DNA from: Owenia fusiformis | Taxonomy: Eukaryota > Annelida > Polychaeta > Sabellida > Oweniidae | Direction of reading: 5' to 3' | Length of the DNA: 64,000 bases | Assembly (NCBI GenBank): GCA_903813345.2 | Contig: CAIIXF020000008.1 | Coordinates: 10,133,278-10,197,277, forward strand | Shown: piece after piece, positions 36,556-48,338 of the stretch | Layout of the letters: each line of letters starts with the position of its first letter | How positions within the stretch are numbered: position 1 is the first letter of the stretch | Notes under the pieces: generated by a model | Database searches by the model: none | What the model was told of the DNA's origin: nothing | What the model saw: only the letters and a program-made list of their open reading frames with translations | Made by a program: the position numbers and the translations under genes

Positions 36556-39500
36556 GTTAGAGGAAATGACCATATAGAAAGTCGTCTGTATTTCGACAAC
36601 GAACTCTTATTGGCTCGGTGAGATCAAAGATTTATTGTAAACTGAAAGACGAAGCTCTCTTTTAAGAAGTGAAGTCAAACGAATGCATAGGGTATAAAAT
36701 GCATCACTTAAATTTTTGCATTATATTCATTGAGACATCACTAGAGAATGTATCATTGTTGGACGTAACATTATTTCCCAATGTCCTAACTGCTTATTGA
36801 GTGCAGAATTCTTTATTAACTTGTTTAAATATTAAAATATTTCGTGATTTTGATGATGAAAATATTCATCTTAGGGATAATATCTGTTTCAACAAGCTTT
36901 ATATTACATGGATAAGGAACTGAATTGTGATGGCGTAGGTGGAAGTTTTGACTTATGATCAAATAAACTACACCCTCTGGAATCTAATCGTGATAAACAT
37001 GACATCTTATTCCTTCTCAGCTATGATATGTTTTCAGAGAAACATAAAAATGTGATGAATATCAGAATGACCCTCTTGCATAATGAATATAAAGTATTAC
37101 CTTTCATTGTTGGAAAAATTTGTTTCTGAAGTGGCACTGATTGTAAATCCTGTTTACTGAAAGTGGCATCAATTGAAAAAATATTTGTTGCTGGAATAGA
37201 CACAGATTTAAAAGATATTTCTCACCAAAAGTAGAAATGCCAACACAGGCTATACTACTATCAGAACTACAAACCCAGATAAAAAAAACATGATAAAAAA
37301 AAGATAATTCTGCTCCATTGGGTTTAACAAGATAAAAACTTTGTTGAAAGACCTGAGAATTAGAACATTTGCTCAATACAAACTGGACAACCCCGTTAAC
37401 TTCATATTTTACTTTTGATAAATATGCCATAATATATTTCAATTTCTTTTGCAGTTTCATAAACAATGAATGCTTGTTTCTCGATTGCGTTTCGCAGGTT
37501 TTATTTCAGTTGTTTTCCAAAAAGAAATCCTAAAAAATAATGAGTTTCTTGCAATTTTTTGTATGGGTTCTTATAATGAGTTATCTCACTTGTAGAAATG
37601 CAGTTTGATTTACCTCAGGGTTCCACCAAAATAGTTACTGGATTTTCAAGTTCTGATTAGTTTAACTGAGTTTGGGGATAGAATGTTTATAAAATATTAT
37701 TTGCCATGTGATATGTGCATCCCCCTTGTTGATATGAATCTGATATTCCCTCCGCTTGTCCCAAATAATGAATTACTACTATACATATTCTTCATTTTAT
37801 GGGCATTTTGGTGAACAGATTTGAAGTGTCTTATTTTGATAATTCTGCCTGTTTCCTCTTTATTTCCAAAAAATTAATTTTGCATTCAAATTATATACAT
37901 TCGTATATAAGAACCCTTGAATATTGAAAACAGAATTCAAATTGAATTAAACTACAGTATGATTGAAGATGGATTTAGAAAAATAAAAATAAGTAGTCCA
38001 AGAAGTTGTTCATCATTTCAAGAATCAGAATCCAATATTTTTTTGATTTCCCAATTTGCTTGATTACTAGGATTTGTTTGTTCATATGGATCTGTAGCCA
38101 ATTATGAAGCTATCCTAAAGTAGTGGCCATGCCAGTTTACTGTCATAATATTTTCTATTTGTGATGCACTATTCATACTTGTCAGTTCCCTTCGTTATCA
38201 TGGTGATACCCACTTCACCTATAACCCTGCATAATTTACTGCATAGAACGCCATGTAAGAAATATATATACCCATGGAGGAAGCGTGTATCTTTACAGAT
38301 TGGTCAAGATGAAGGTTTTTGGGTTATTATTTAAAACAGAGAACTTGTCTGACATAGCAATTTACAAAACTTTGATTGATTGAAGGTTGCACTAAAAAGC
38401 CAGGAAGGTGAAGGAATGGTAATTTTGAGAATGAAGATGATAGAATTTATTAGGTTAAGCATGAAGAAAATACATTCTAAATAAACATATATCCTAGGTT
38501 TATGTATTATCCTCATTTTTGACACCTTGCTAAGCTAAGAAGGATAAACATGTCGTAAATATTACATGGTATTCCATCATTTTGTTTCTAGATTCTTTCT
38601 AAGATGATACTGAGTGATTCCTTTTAAAACATATTACTTTGATTGAGGGTTGCACTAAAGAACTGAGAAAGCTGGAGGAAACGGGGTGCCTAGTTTCATA
38701 AATTGAGACACAAAGTCAAAAAGGCCCTTTTCTAACAAATTAAGCCTGTTTTTTAATTTAGGTCCAAATAGGCCCATTTTAAGCCACTAAATTATCTCCT
38801 CAAGCGCTATTATATAGAGAATCCACGAGGAATCAAAGTACTTAGAATATTACACTTATTGATTCATTGCTACAATCTATAGAAATATTTATGTTTTCAC
38901 TGTCGCAATTCTAGAGATTTTAACTTAGTGAAACTGGATTTCTCTTTAATTTGATTAATGTCATCAAGTTCAGAAAATGGCTTCATCTATTGCATTGATC
39001 AAGTTGATTGTAGTTTTCTTTCCTGAATAAGATATTCAATCCTGATTCTACAATGATGGCTTTATGCGTTAAATATAAGCAATCAAGGAACAAATCTAAC
39101 AGTTCATTAAGGTTGATTGAGCTGTCTCGCCTCTGATCAGAATACATGTCAAGCTATGACACCTCAATTGTAACACATCCAGTATTCCCATTTCCCATAG
39201 CTACTTTAGGTATCTTTGAATAAACAGTACCTTGTTACAGATTAAAGCTAACTCAATCTGAAATTAGAAAATTGCAATGTGTCCATTTTTTGCATCTGAC
39301 TAGAATAGAAAAAGCTTTTTAATGGACCATTATTGTTAAGCTTAGGAACCTTGGTAACAAGCTACATCTGTTGGTTTGATATGCACTTCTGAAAGCATAT
39401 TTTTTCTTTTATTTCTTATTTATTTATATTATACCTGATATATAAGACCACTAGTGACATCTTTTCTACAAAGAAAAGGTACTATAATATCATATCTTAG

Positions 39501-39900
39501 TACAAGTATAAATAACTACAGATGGGAGAAATATGTTTACTTCAGAAATCATAAATGAAAAAATGCAATTTTTGATGGAAATAAGTGTAATTTTTATGTT
39601 TGGTGTTTCACTCTAAGAGTTATTTTAGAAACAAAAGTGTGAAGGTTGTAAAATAAATCATTTAGTGCTGACAGCTTCTACTGGAAACCTTCCAGGCACT
39701 TGCAGAATAATCTAAGCAATTCTCTCATGACGTCAGCTACAGGTGTGATTCCCCCATGCTATTTATAACAGGGGTTGCGTAAACTTTTTTGCAGCGATAC
39801 TTACATACGTCACCTTGGAATTTCCCTCCTTTAAAGGTTCTATGATGACCTTTAAAGCAGATACCGAAGGAAGCCTCTCAGAAGTAAAACACATGATGCG

Positions 39901-39943
39901 GCTGCCTATTAAAGGATATTCCGCTGCCTATTAAAGGATATGC
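39901..39943. repeat. 22-bp tandem duplication
   Basis: GCTGCCTATTAAAGGATAT occurs at 39901 and again at 39923. Confidence 0.8.
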
Positions 39944-40756
39944 TGTTAGCGATTGGTTACTCTAACGTTGCACTATTATGTGTTTACATTTGGTTTCCTG
40001 CCTAATTTCAAGTTCAGTCGTTGACTTAAGAGTGCATTTTATGTTAGCAGCATTTAACACTGTACTAAATACAGATTTGACATTTTGCATTTCTACTTCA
40101 AAGGCAGTTTTCCTAATCATTTGAGCAATACAAGTAAATAATAATTATACAGTTTTACAGACAATTGTTTAAAAGTCTTTTGGTGAATTGATGCAGTTTG
40201 GGGATTTTTTATACGCCAACTGTAGTATTATATGAAAGTGACTTTCAACCTGTCTAGAACACTTTTATATTGCTATTACCTAGATTAAAACTGTCATGTT
40301 TAATTAATGACTTTTTATCATTGGTATTCATTTAGGAAGCACTCACAAACACTTTCTCTATCCTTGCTGCCCTGGATTAGAAGTTCAGACACGTGGATAG
40401 TAAATTGCAACATTCCCTCATAGATATTTAATTGACTTTCAACTAAACCACATTATTGATTTGTTGTTTTAATTGCTTTTTTCATGCTGTAGTGCCAGGA
40501 GTGACATCTTTTGTGTATGTTACAAAGAATTACAGCTTAATTTTTTTAACAGCTCTAAGCTTTGTTTGATAATATAGATGGCATAGTTCTACAGTGAAAG
40601 AAAACTGCAAAAATGCAGATAACGGAAGGTGATAGGAGACCAAAACAATCCCATTGTTCACTGATCCCATATGCAAACCTAAAGCTTCACATTGGCTGGG
40701 ATCATTTTAAAATATGGACTCACCACACATAGCTGTCCAGGAAAATAGCTATTATT

Positions 40757-40922
40757 TAAGGATTTAAGTGTTGGACTCAATGCATTGTGTGCTGAACCAT
40801 TCCACGAAGATGTTGTTTCCAAATCTTTGCATGACCCTGCAGGGGGAATGCAGAGTTTAGGAAACAACATCTGAGTGGAATGAAGCAGCCACAATGCATT
40901 GAGTCCTGGGCTTAAATTCTTG
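40757..40922. repeat. Imperfect palindrome (foldback), about 166 bp
   Basis: The left arm (GGACTCAATGCATTGTG, CATTCCAC, GATGTTGTTTCC in order) recurs as the complement in reverse order on the right (GGAAACAACATC, GTGGAATG, CACAATGCATTGAGTCC). The turn is at about 40838-40850. Arms of about 75-80 nt match at roughly three quarters of positions. It may be a foldback MITE or a transcribed long hairpin. No flanking duplication was found. Confidence 0.7.
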
Positions 40923-41911
40923 TCAATGAGTGTGGACAACGTCTTGAAGCTATGATGAAATGTGTGGACAAAGCCCAGAAAAATTGTATCGTATTGATAC
41001 CTCGCTAATTAAAAACAATATTTTTTCTATATTCCTTTCAAACAAAGGAAGTAAATTCGCTATAATCACAACCACATTAGACTTAACAATAAGTAAAAAC
41101 AAAAAATTGGTGCATAAACCTATTAATTGTTAAGATCTTATCTGTATAAGTTAAAGTTGCAAAACCATGTTCGTTATGACAAATTGTTTTTATCTCTAAC
41201 TTTTTTGTGGATGGCGTTTGGTGTCTGTAACAGCATCTGTAACAACTGGCAGTCGCTGTCTGTAACAAGTGGCAAGTGGTGACATTTTTATGTTAAAGCT
41301 TTGTTGAGGCTCAGGATTTATTTTCATAGCAACCAAGTATCTCGGGACAGTCACTTAAAACAGATCGCAGATATGACAGATCGCAGCTTTCTATCAGCTC
41401 ATTTATATCTGTAGTAAAAATGAAAAGCACGTGTTTGTTCATGGCAATAATCCACACATAACACTACATACAGTTACACATGATATTCTGAAAGTATTTA
41501 GTCATATTCTTGATGAGGAAAGAAAATGGTAGGTATACAGTAGGTAGGTTTTCATAATTATATATGAATTAAAGTCTAGTTGAAAGCTCATGATGTATGT
41601 TTATATAATGATTTTATATTGTATTAGTTTGCAAATCTTTCTTATAGTATACAGTATATATAGTTTTCATATAAATGTACAAATACATAACAATTTAAAA
41701 ATTAGTTTTCCAGTCACATTTAAAGAATGTACAAAATTAACTTGAAGCTGGTCTGTAATATTTAAAAAAAACTAGTGTAGAATTAGATTTTCTCTTTAGC
41801 CCTCTGGAGTGGCTTTGTATCACACCCTTAGCTTTCTCCCATATTGAGGCACATTCTGTCACACCCTGTTATTTAACACTTGTATTCATCTCTATATTTT
41901 ATCTGTTGCAG
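40923..41911. other. Intron end upstream of the receptor exon
   Basis: AT-rich sequence containing one dispersed-repeat copy (41171-41303) and ending in a pyrimidine-rich tract and TTGCAG acceptor at 41906-41911. Because ERR genes normally have an intron at exactly this Gly codon, the sequence immediately upstream is intron. Confidence 0.7.
41171..41303 (+). repeat. Dispersed 'GGTGGTGACATTTTGCATG' family copy
   Basis: It runs from a TTATGACAAATTGTTTTTAT-like start through CTGTAACA repeats to CAAGTGGTGACATTTTTATG. An internal CTGTAACA(A/G) segment is triplicated relative to copy 1. Confidence 0.6.
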
Positions 41912-42028
41912 GTCACATCGAGTACCAGTGTCCTGCCAGTGGCGACTGTGAGATCACAAAGCGTCGACGCAAGGCATGCCAAGCATGTCGCTTCCAGAAA
42001 TGTCTACAAATGGGGATGTTAAAAGAGG
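41912..42028 (+). CDS. ERR: ERR-type nuclear receptor, exon for second zinc finger
   Basis: This 117-nt exon encodes the second half of the DNA-binding domain of an estrogen-related receptor, a nuclear, ligand-independent transcription factor of the NR3B group. After a split Gly it reads [20 protein letters not shown], then [18 protein letters not shown] and a split Gly. The four zinc-binding cysteines have the canonical C-X5-C-X9-C-X2-C spacing, and the D-box lies in CPASGDC. The borders are TTGCAG|G on the left and GAGG|GTGAGT on the right, both phase 1. In vertebrate ERRs the equivalent exon starts at the same Gly of the (Q)G(N/H)IEY motif. The first-finger exon with the P-box was searched for upstream and not found. 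Confidence 0.95.
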
Positions 42029-42057
42029 GTGAGTAATTTTTATCGCATTTTTTCTTT

Positions 42058-42070
42058 GGGGGGGGGGGGG
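42058..42070 (+). repeat. G13 tract just after the splice donor
   Basis: Thirteen G lie 30 nt downstream of the GTGAGT donor at 42029. G runs near donors are known intronic splicing elements in animals. Whether this one acts so is inference. Confidence 0.8.
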
Positions 42071-42149
42071 TTTCAGCAATATGATTGGTTAACTGCCTTG
42101 CTATATTATTAAATAGAGTTTGATATTATATGCTTGAATATAGTGTTTC

Positions 42150-43215
42150 ATCAAAAGAATGGAGGTTAGAGGCTCTTGTATTTAGTTTATATAAGGTTTC
42201 ATAATGGGGATTGAGGTTAAAGGCTCTTGCGCTTTGCATTTAGTGCATATTAGGTTTCATCATGGGGATTGAGGTTAAAGGCTCTTGCATTAGTGCATAT
42301 TAGGTCTCATAATGGGGATTGAGATTAAAGGCTCTTTCTTTATAGTTTCATTATGGGAATTGAGGTTAAAGGCTTTGCATTTTGTGTATATTAGGTCTCA
42401 TTATGGGGATTAAGGTTAAATAGTCTTTCTTTATAGTTTATAAGGTTTCATTATGGGGATTGAGGTTAAAGGTTCTTGCATTTAGTGCATATTAGGTTTC
42501 ATCATGGGATCATGGTTAAAGGGTCCTTTTTATAGTTTATAGTTTCATCATGGGAATTGAGGTTAAAGGCTCTGCATTTAGTGCATATTAGGTTTCATCA
42601 TGGGATTAAGGTTAAAGGCTTTGCATTTTGTGCATATTAGGTTTCATCATGGGATTGAGGTTAAAGGCTTTGCATTTTGTGCATATTAGGTTTCATCATG
42701 GGATTGAGGTTAAAGGGTCCTTCTTTATAGTTTCATCATGGGAATTGAGGTTAAAGGCTTTGCATTTTGTGCATATTAGGTTTCATCATGGGATTGAGGT
42801 TAAAGGGTCTTTCTTTATAGTTTATAGTTTCATCATGGGAATTGAGGTTAAAGGCTTTGCATTTAGTGCATATTAAGTTTCATCATGGGATTGAGGTTAA
42901 AGGGTCCTTCTTTATAGTTTATAGTTTCATCATGGGAATTGAGGTTAAAGGCTTTGCATTTTGTGCATATTAGGTTTCATCATGGAATTGAGGTTAAAGG
43001 GTCTTTCTTTATAGTTTATAGTTTCATCATGGGAATTAAGGTTAAAGGCTTTGCATTTTGTGTATATTAGGTCTCATTATGGGGATTGAGGTTTATAGTT
43101 TATAGTTTCATCATGGGAATTGAGGTTAAAGGCTTTGCATTTTGTATATATTAGGTCTCATTATGGGGATTGAGGTTAAAGGGTCTTTCTTTATGATTTA
43201 TAAGGTTTCATCAAG
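42150..43215. repeat. Two-type minisatellite, about 20 units of about 48 bp
   Basis: Units share TTTCATCATGGGA(A)TTGAGG then TTAAAGG. Two variants are interspersed and partly alternate: type A continues CTTTGCATTTTGTGCATATTAG, type B continues GTCTTTCTTTATAGTTTATAG. In the middle of the array A and B alternate, so the effective period is about 95-100 bp. It starts about 120 bp after the zinc-finger exon. Its open frames are repeat artefacts. Confidence 0.9.
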
Positions 43216-43640
43216 CAATGGGAATTTTGATTTACCTCACCCCAAATCTTATTTATGATAAATCTAACCTTTAAATCTTCTAATACTGCAGTAGACATCT
43301 ATATTCATAAGAGTTATGTGTGTTAATACAACATTTTGTTTTACAATTTAAAATTGTTACTCTGAAATATATAAAGGTGGCATAGCGGTTATGTAGAAGA
43401 ATTCAGAAAGCATTCCTTTACGTAGTAGTCCTAGTTAATGTGAGTTGATGAAATGGAATAGAAGGGTGTTAAAATTGAACATGCATTAAAACCATGGGCT
43501 TTCAGGAGGCTTCAGAAAAAGATATATCTATATAATATTGTTGGCTTAATTCAGGTTGCAGTGGCTGGTAATAAGTGGCAGTGTCTTCATTCTCCCATCT
43601 CTGTATTTGTAGATAAACCACTTGGGGGACTGATTTGAAA

Positions 43641-43726
43641 TTTTCAGAAGATCAAGAATTGATTTTTAGGAGATCTAGAATTGATTTTCAGGAGATCTAA
43701 AATTGAATTTCAGGAGATCTAAAGGT
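43641..43726. repeat. 22-bp tandem repeat, about four units
   Basis: The unit TTTTCAGGAGATCTAGAATTGA is repeated about four times with minor changes. Confidence 0.8.
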
Positions 43727-46129
43727 GATTATTTTTATTTTTTGGCATGGTAGGTTTTCAAGGCAGTCAAACTATATAATATTCGTCACAGTGTAAAGTA
43801 TAGATGGCATAGCAGTGTTATGAAAAAGTTTGAAATCAATATTCTCTTTACATCATTTGTAGCTCTCAAATGCAAATAGATGGCATGACAGTATTGCAAC
43901 AAAGTGATTCTTTCCTGCATTAATTTTTATTGCACAATCTTCTAAGTAAATATTGTCTTTGTGAATTTTTGCAGATTTGCATTTTTCCAATTTCTTTTTC
44001 AAACACAGGCGGTCGATATGGTCTTATATTCACATGGTATTATTCTATAAAACATATCCAGCCAGTATATTTGTAAACTGGAAGCCCTAATAGTAATCCT
44101 ATAAGAACTGGCAGCAATAATTCAGAAAATAACCCACACAACTAATATCTCAGTCATTCAGAATAGGTTTATAGGTCAGCAGCTGAGCAAATTTTAAAAA
44201 ATAAGTTTGTCCCCTAAGTTTCTCACTAGTTTCATGTAGAGTAAGGTCTTGGGCTTATTTTGAGCTTGGGTTCTCGGTTCTAGCCCCGGCAACGAATGTG
44301 AAAATTGGTCCTATAGGTGGCGCCCCCTACAATTTGCCCCCAAATTTAAAACTATTTATTATTTTTATAACTGAAACATTAAGACATCTCAAGTAGCTTA
44401 AATTGATCAATGGTACATTAAATTATGCATAAAATTTTTTTTCAATGTGTGAAAATCATAATTTATGGAGAAATAGTTGATTGACCCCTTAAAACGACCC
44501 CTATTTTAAAGGGGGTACTTAAGTTAACTTCCGTAACTTTTGTGTTATTCATGATTTGGGCTTAAAAATATTCCTGAATTTGTACAATTATGCTGTTGAG
44601 AAACTGCAGTAATCCTATGTTCATAGCTTTATCACTTTTTGAGAAAAAAAATAAAATGTATTTCCATATAATTTGGTTTCGTATTATTTTCAGATAAACC
44701 ATCATCTATACGTTTTAATTTACTTTCCACACCTCATACCCATGCATAGTATTAATACTTTTCCTTCATTTTAGACCAATAAAGATGACTGTAGTTCATA
44801 TAAAACAGATAATAATAAAAAATTTAAGCAGAAATCATTGATTTACCTCTTAAAATACCCCTTATATAGGGGATACATACACTATAGCTTCTATAACTCA
44901 CTGTAACTTATGTTTCGTTCAAGATTTAGGCTTGAAAATATCCTTGAATTTGTCGATTGAGTATGTGGGAGACTTAATAGTTAACCTTTGCTCCTAAATA
45001 AATAATAATTATCTCAAATTCAGATTCTGTTGTCATTGACAATAGCGAAGACGCTATATTGTGGCGATTCACGACCCCATTTGATAGAAATTTGGATATC
45101 ATACATGTATAATACATCATCACATGAGCTTAATACATGCACAGAATTAGTGATGATAAAATCCCATGAGAAACGAGGACCAAGTGATTTAAGAGTTGAA
45201 GCGACAGTTATATCCGCCATTTTTGACAACGGTATCTGACTTTACGGTTGTCAGGGTATTCCGGTGTGAACTAATGGCCCATGCTAGTTCAGTCTTGTCT
45301 AAATTGCAACTCATATGCAAATACATATTTTATCAAATACTCAGCTTGACCCATTGGAATATGGTTCCGTTCTTGAAAATGATCTTGCCACAAAGGATAT
45401 TCTGTACATCACCTAATGATCTGATTTTACAATTTAATAAACCAGATGCGAAATAGGCAGTTACCAGTTTCACCGCCAGGAGGCTAATTCGGGCCGATAA
45501 CATGGCAGGGTATTAGAAAGTTCCCCTAAACTTGAATATTCATCTGCTTTAGTGTTTCAATTTTCATATTACCCTTATGAATCTGATAGTTATACACTGT
45601 ACAAATTAGAAAATATGCCCAGTAAAAGAAAATATTATCTGTCCAATACAAGCAAAGATATTTCACTTCTTGTGATTTTATTAACATGGGGTCTATGGGG
45701 AATCTCTTCGACCTGGAAATCGCATTGTCTAAGAAAATTAAATTTTCAAAGTTGCAAAAACACATTACTAGATGTAATTTTACATGTAGATTTCAAATAT
45801 GATATCACTTTGACTGAATTTTAAATGGGCAAATCAGGATTATTTCTACTTCCATCTAATTTAGTGTGGTACAATACAGATTAAGTAAACTAAACAAAAT
45901 TAATTGTTGCATGTTTTGTAAGTGCAAGGATAGTAGTAACTGAAATTACCATCTAATCAAGCTTTTCAAAAGTGTTGTAAGTAATGCAAGAACTGATTAA
46001 TCTGATGTCACTGTGATATTGTATGAATGTTTTTTTGAAGAATCATCATTACACAACCAGCAGTAAGTATTTTTCTTCATATCCTGTATCTTCGTATCAA
46101 TTGGTCAGGAAGATGAGAAATAATATATA

Positions 46130-46740
46130 CAGGGTGTCAAATAAGTCCCGTCCCCCCTGCTACAGCTAAAACCTTATAGATGGTACCTAGTGTGATATAC
46201 CATTGGAAAGATCATCCAAAGTTATGTTAACTCACCAACTGTCAAGTATTTTGGATGAAATTCACCTATATTTTCATGATGTCCTTTTTAGTTACTGTAC
46301 CCTCCTGTAGCAGCTTTCATTGCGTCAAAATGAGAAGGATATGACCTCAGAAATACGTCAAAAACTTAATCTTTTTCTCATTCAACTTGAAACAAAAAGG
46401 TTTTCACCATTTTTCCATGCACCTCTATTTTCTACACATCTAACCCTATCCAGAAATTGGTTGAATTCATTGCCATATACATACGTAGTCATCTTTAGGT
46501 CATTTGACTTTTCTTATACCAGATTCTTAAAATCCTGCCAAATATGCAAAATTGCCATGTTTCTAGGCCTATGGTCACCTCAATTGATATAATGTAAAAA
46601 TTTGTGAGATTGATTGACATGTGTCAGATATATGCCAAACGTAACTTTGGAAGACCTTTCCAATGATATATCACACTTGGTACCATACAACTTGGTCTTG
46701 GCTGTAGAGGGGGGGGGGGCGGGACTTATTTGACACCCTG
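46130..46740. mobile_element. CAGGGTGTC TIR MITE (TA TSD)
   Basis: This 611-bp element is flanked by TA. The left end is CAGGGTGTCAAATAAGTCCC and the right end is its complement. Inverted similarity continues inward for over 80 bp (GGTACC(A/T)AGTGTGATAT, CATTGGAAAG). TA duplication and the CAGGGTG start suggest a Tc1/mariner-superfamily MITE. The open frames inside are short and unlike a transposase. It lies within the giant inverted repeat. Confidence 0.85.
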
Positions 46741-46748
46741 TACATTTG

Positions 46749-48338
46749 TTAAAGTGTGCATGCATTAATATTTCTCCATATACAAAGAAAGGTAATTACT
46801 GGTTGTGTTGCAGTAATTGTGCCAGCACAACCCAGTCAATTAGGTCAGCACAATACAAAAATAGTACACATACCATATTATTGGTTTTTAAATAGTCTTA
46901 ACTGAACCCCTAGTAAGCTAAAGACTGAAAGAGGTGCTTTAATATCCTTTTTTGGTTCTTTGGTTCTTTTATAGACTTAGTACTATCATAATATGCACTG
47001 GTTGTGCCATAATACCCCAAATTTGTTTCATTATATCCCTTATCAATTCCTTTCTATACCCAAAGAGCTTTAATAAGTCATTTAGTACCCATTAGTGCTT
47101 CCTAATATGCCTTGTGGTGCTCTTTAGGGGCTAACAGAATACCATGATGACCTACTTGGAACCATCATGACCTTTCAAGAGAAAGCCCATCGAACCATTT
47201 AGGGTATCCAGGAAACCATGAAGGAATACTGCAGCACCACAAGGCATACTAGGGGTCTCCAAGAGCTTGCTATGAATTTAACCACTTCCTGGGTATACTA
47301 GGGAATCGCTAGAGCCAATGTGGGTGACAAAAGCACAACAAGGGCATCTTTGGGAATCACTTATGGATATTAAAGTACCAATTGTGGCTATCAAAGCACC
47401 AGCAAGGCATATTAGGGAGTACTAGGGCCGATTTAGAAACCAATAGGGATTATAAAACATCATTAAGCAAACTAAGGAATCACTAAGTGTTATTAAGGAA
47501 CCAATTTTGGGTATCAAAGTTCAATCAGGGCATACTAGGTTATCACTATAAAAGGAACCAATTTGGGATATTAAACCACAACCAGCCATACTCGGTTAAG
47601 TTATTTCATGAACCAATAGGAGTTATTAAAGCACAACCAAGCATCACAAAGGTCTGAGGAAACATATGTTTAAAGCACAACCAGGCTACCAAGGAACCAA
47701 TTTGGAGTATTAAACCACAACCAGGGCATACTACATGTAGGTAATTGCTAAGGCTATTTCATGAACCAATTGGGGTAATCAAAGCACAACCAAGCATACA
47801 GAGGAATTACAAAGGTCTATTAGGAACCATATGTTTAAAGCACAACCAGGATTTACTAGGTTATTATTGATGAACCAATAAGGGTTATTAAAGCACAACC
47901 AGGGCATGCAATCTTATCAATAAGGCCATTACTAGAGCTATTAAGGAACCAATCAGGATTAATAAAACTACACCAAGCATTCTAGTCCCAAAGGGCTACT
48001 AAGGAATCACTAGGGGTTATTAAAGCACAACCAGACACCAAGCATTCTAAGCAGTCCCCAAGGGCTACTAAGGAATCAATAGGTGTTATTAAAGCACAAC
48101 CAGGGCATACTGGTTATCAGTAAAGCTATTAAGGAATAAAAGGGGCTATTAAAGTACCTCCATCTCCATGGCATGCTTGGAATTACCAAAGGCTATAGAA
48201 GAGCTAATTGGAGCTATCTATTTATCATTTTTGTATTGAGCTGACACAATATACTGGGTTTTGCTGGCACAATCACTACAACACAACCAGTAAATATCTT
48301 TCTTTGTATGGAGAAAAATTTATATCTGTACACTTAAA
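46749..48338. mobile_element. Long-TIR element with internal CACAACCAG repeats
   Basis: The ends (46749-46867 and about 48233-48338) are inverted repeats of about 105-118 bp, sharing TTTCTCCATA, CAAAGAAAG, TACTGGTTGTGTTG and TTGTGCCAGCA. The interior (about 47080-48170) is a degenerate tandem array of roughly 50-70-bp units containing ATTAAAGCACAACCAGGGCA and AAGGAACCAAT. The CACAACCAG core of each unit is the same motif as in the TIR. No coding frame. The target duplication is unclear, and the left end abuts the TA of the preceding MITE. Confidence 0.8.

Larger units (their letters stand above)
31865..40756. other. Non-coding stretch upstream of the receptor exons
   Basis: No exon could be assigned in about 8.9 kb. 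It contains a weakly protein-like minus-strand frame (34127-34459), a G19 tract (34171-34189), a CT-rich patch (36390-36490), a short perfect hairpin (36529-36555) and a 22-bp duplication (39901-39943). A CRE-like TGACGTCA (about 39729) with a nearby CTATTTATAA (about 39760) was noted but is unsupported as a promoter. Confidence 0.4.

Noticed and set aside
39729-39770. CRE-like TGACGTCA followed by a MEF2/TATA-like CTATTTATAA, considered as an ERR promoter
   Set aside because: Two short motifs are expected by chance at this scale. There is no initiator or first exon nearby, and ERR's first-finger exon is absent downstream.
42150-43215. Regularly spaced repeats considered as a CRISPR array
   Set aside because: Units are contiguous and degenerate, with no unique spacers, and the context is an animal intron.
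45020-45824. Several 70-90-codon frames inside the giant inverted repeat, considered as transposase
   Set aside because: No catalytic motifs, zinc fingers or helix-turn-helix are visible, and overlapping frames occur on both strands.
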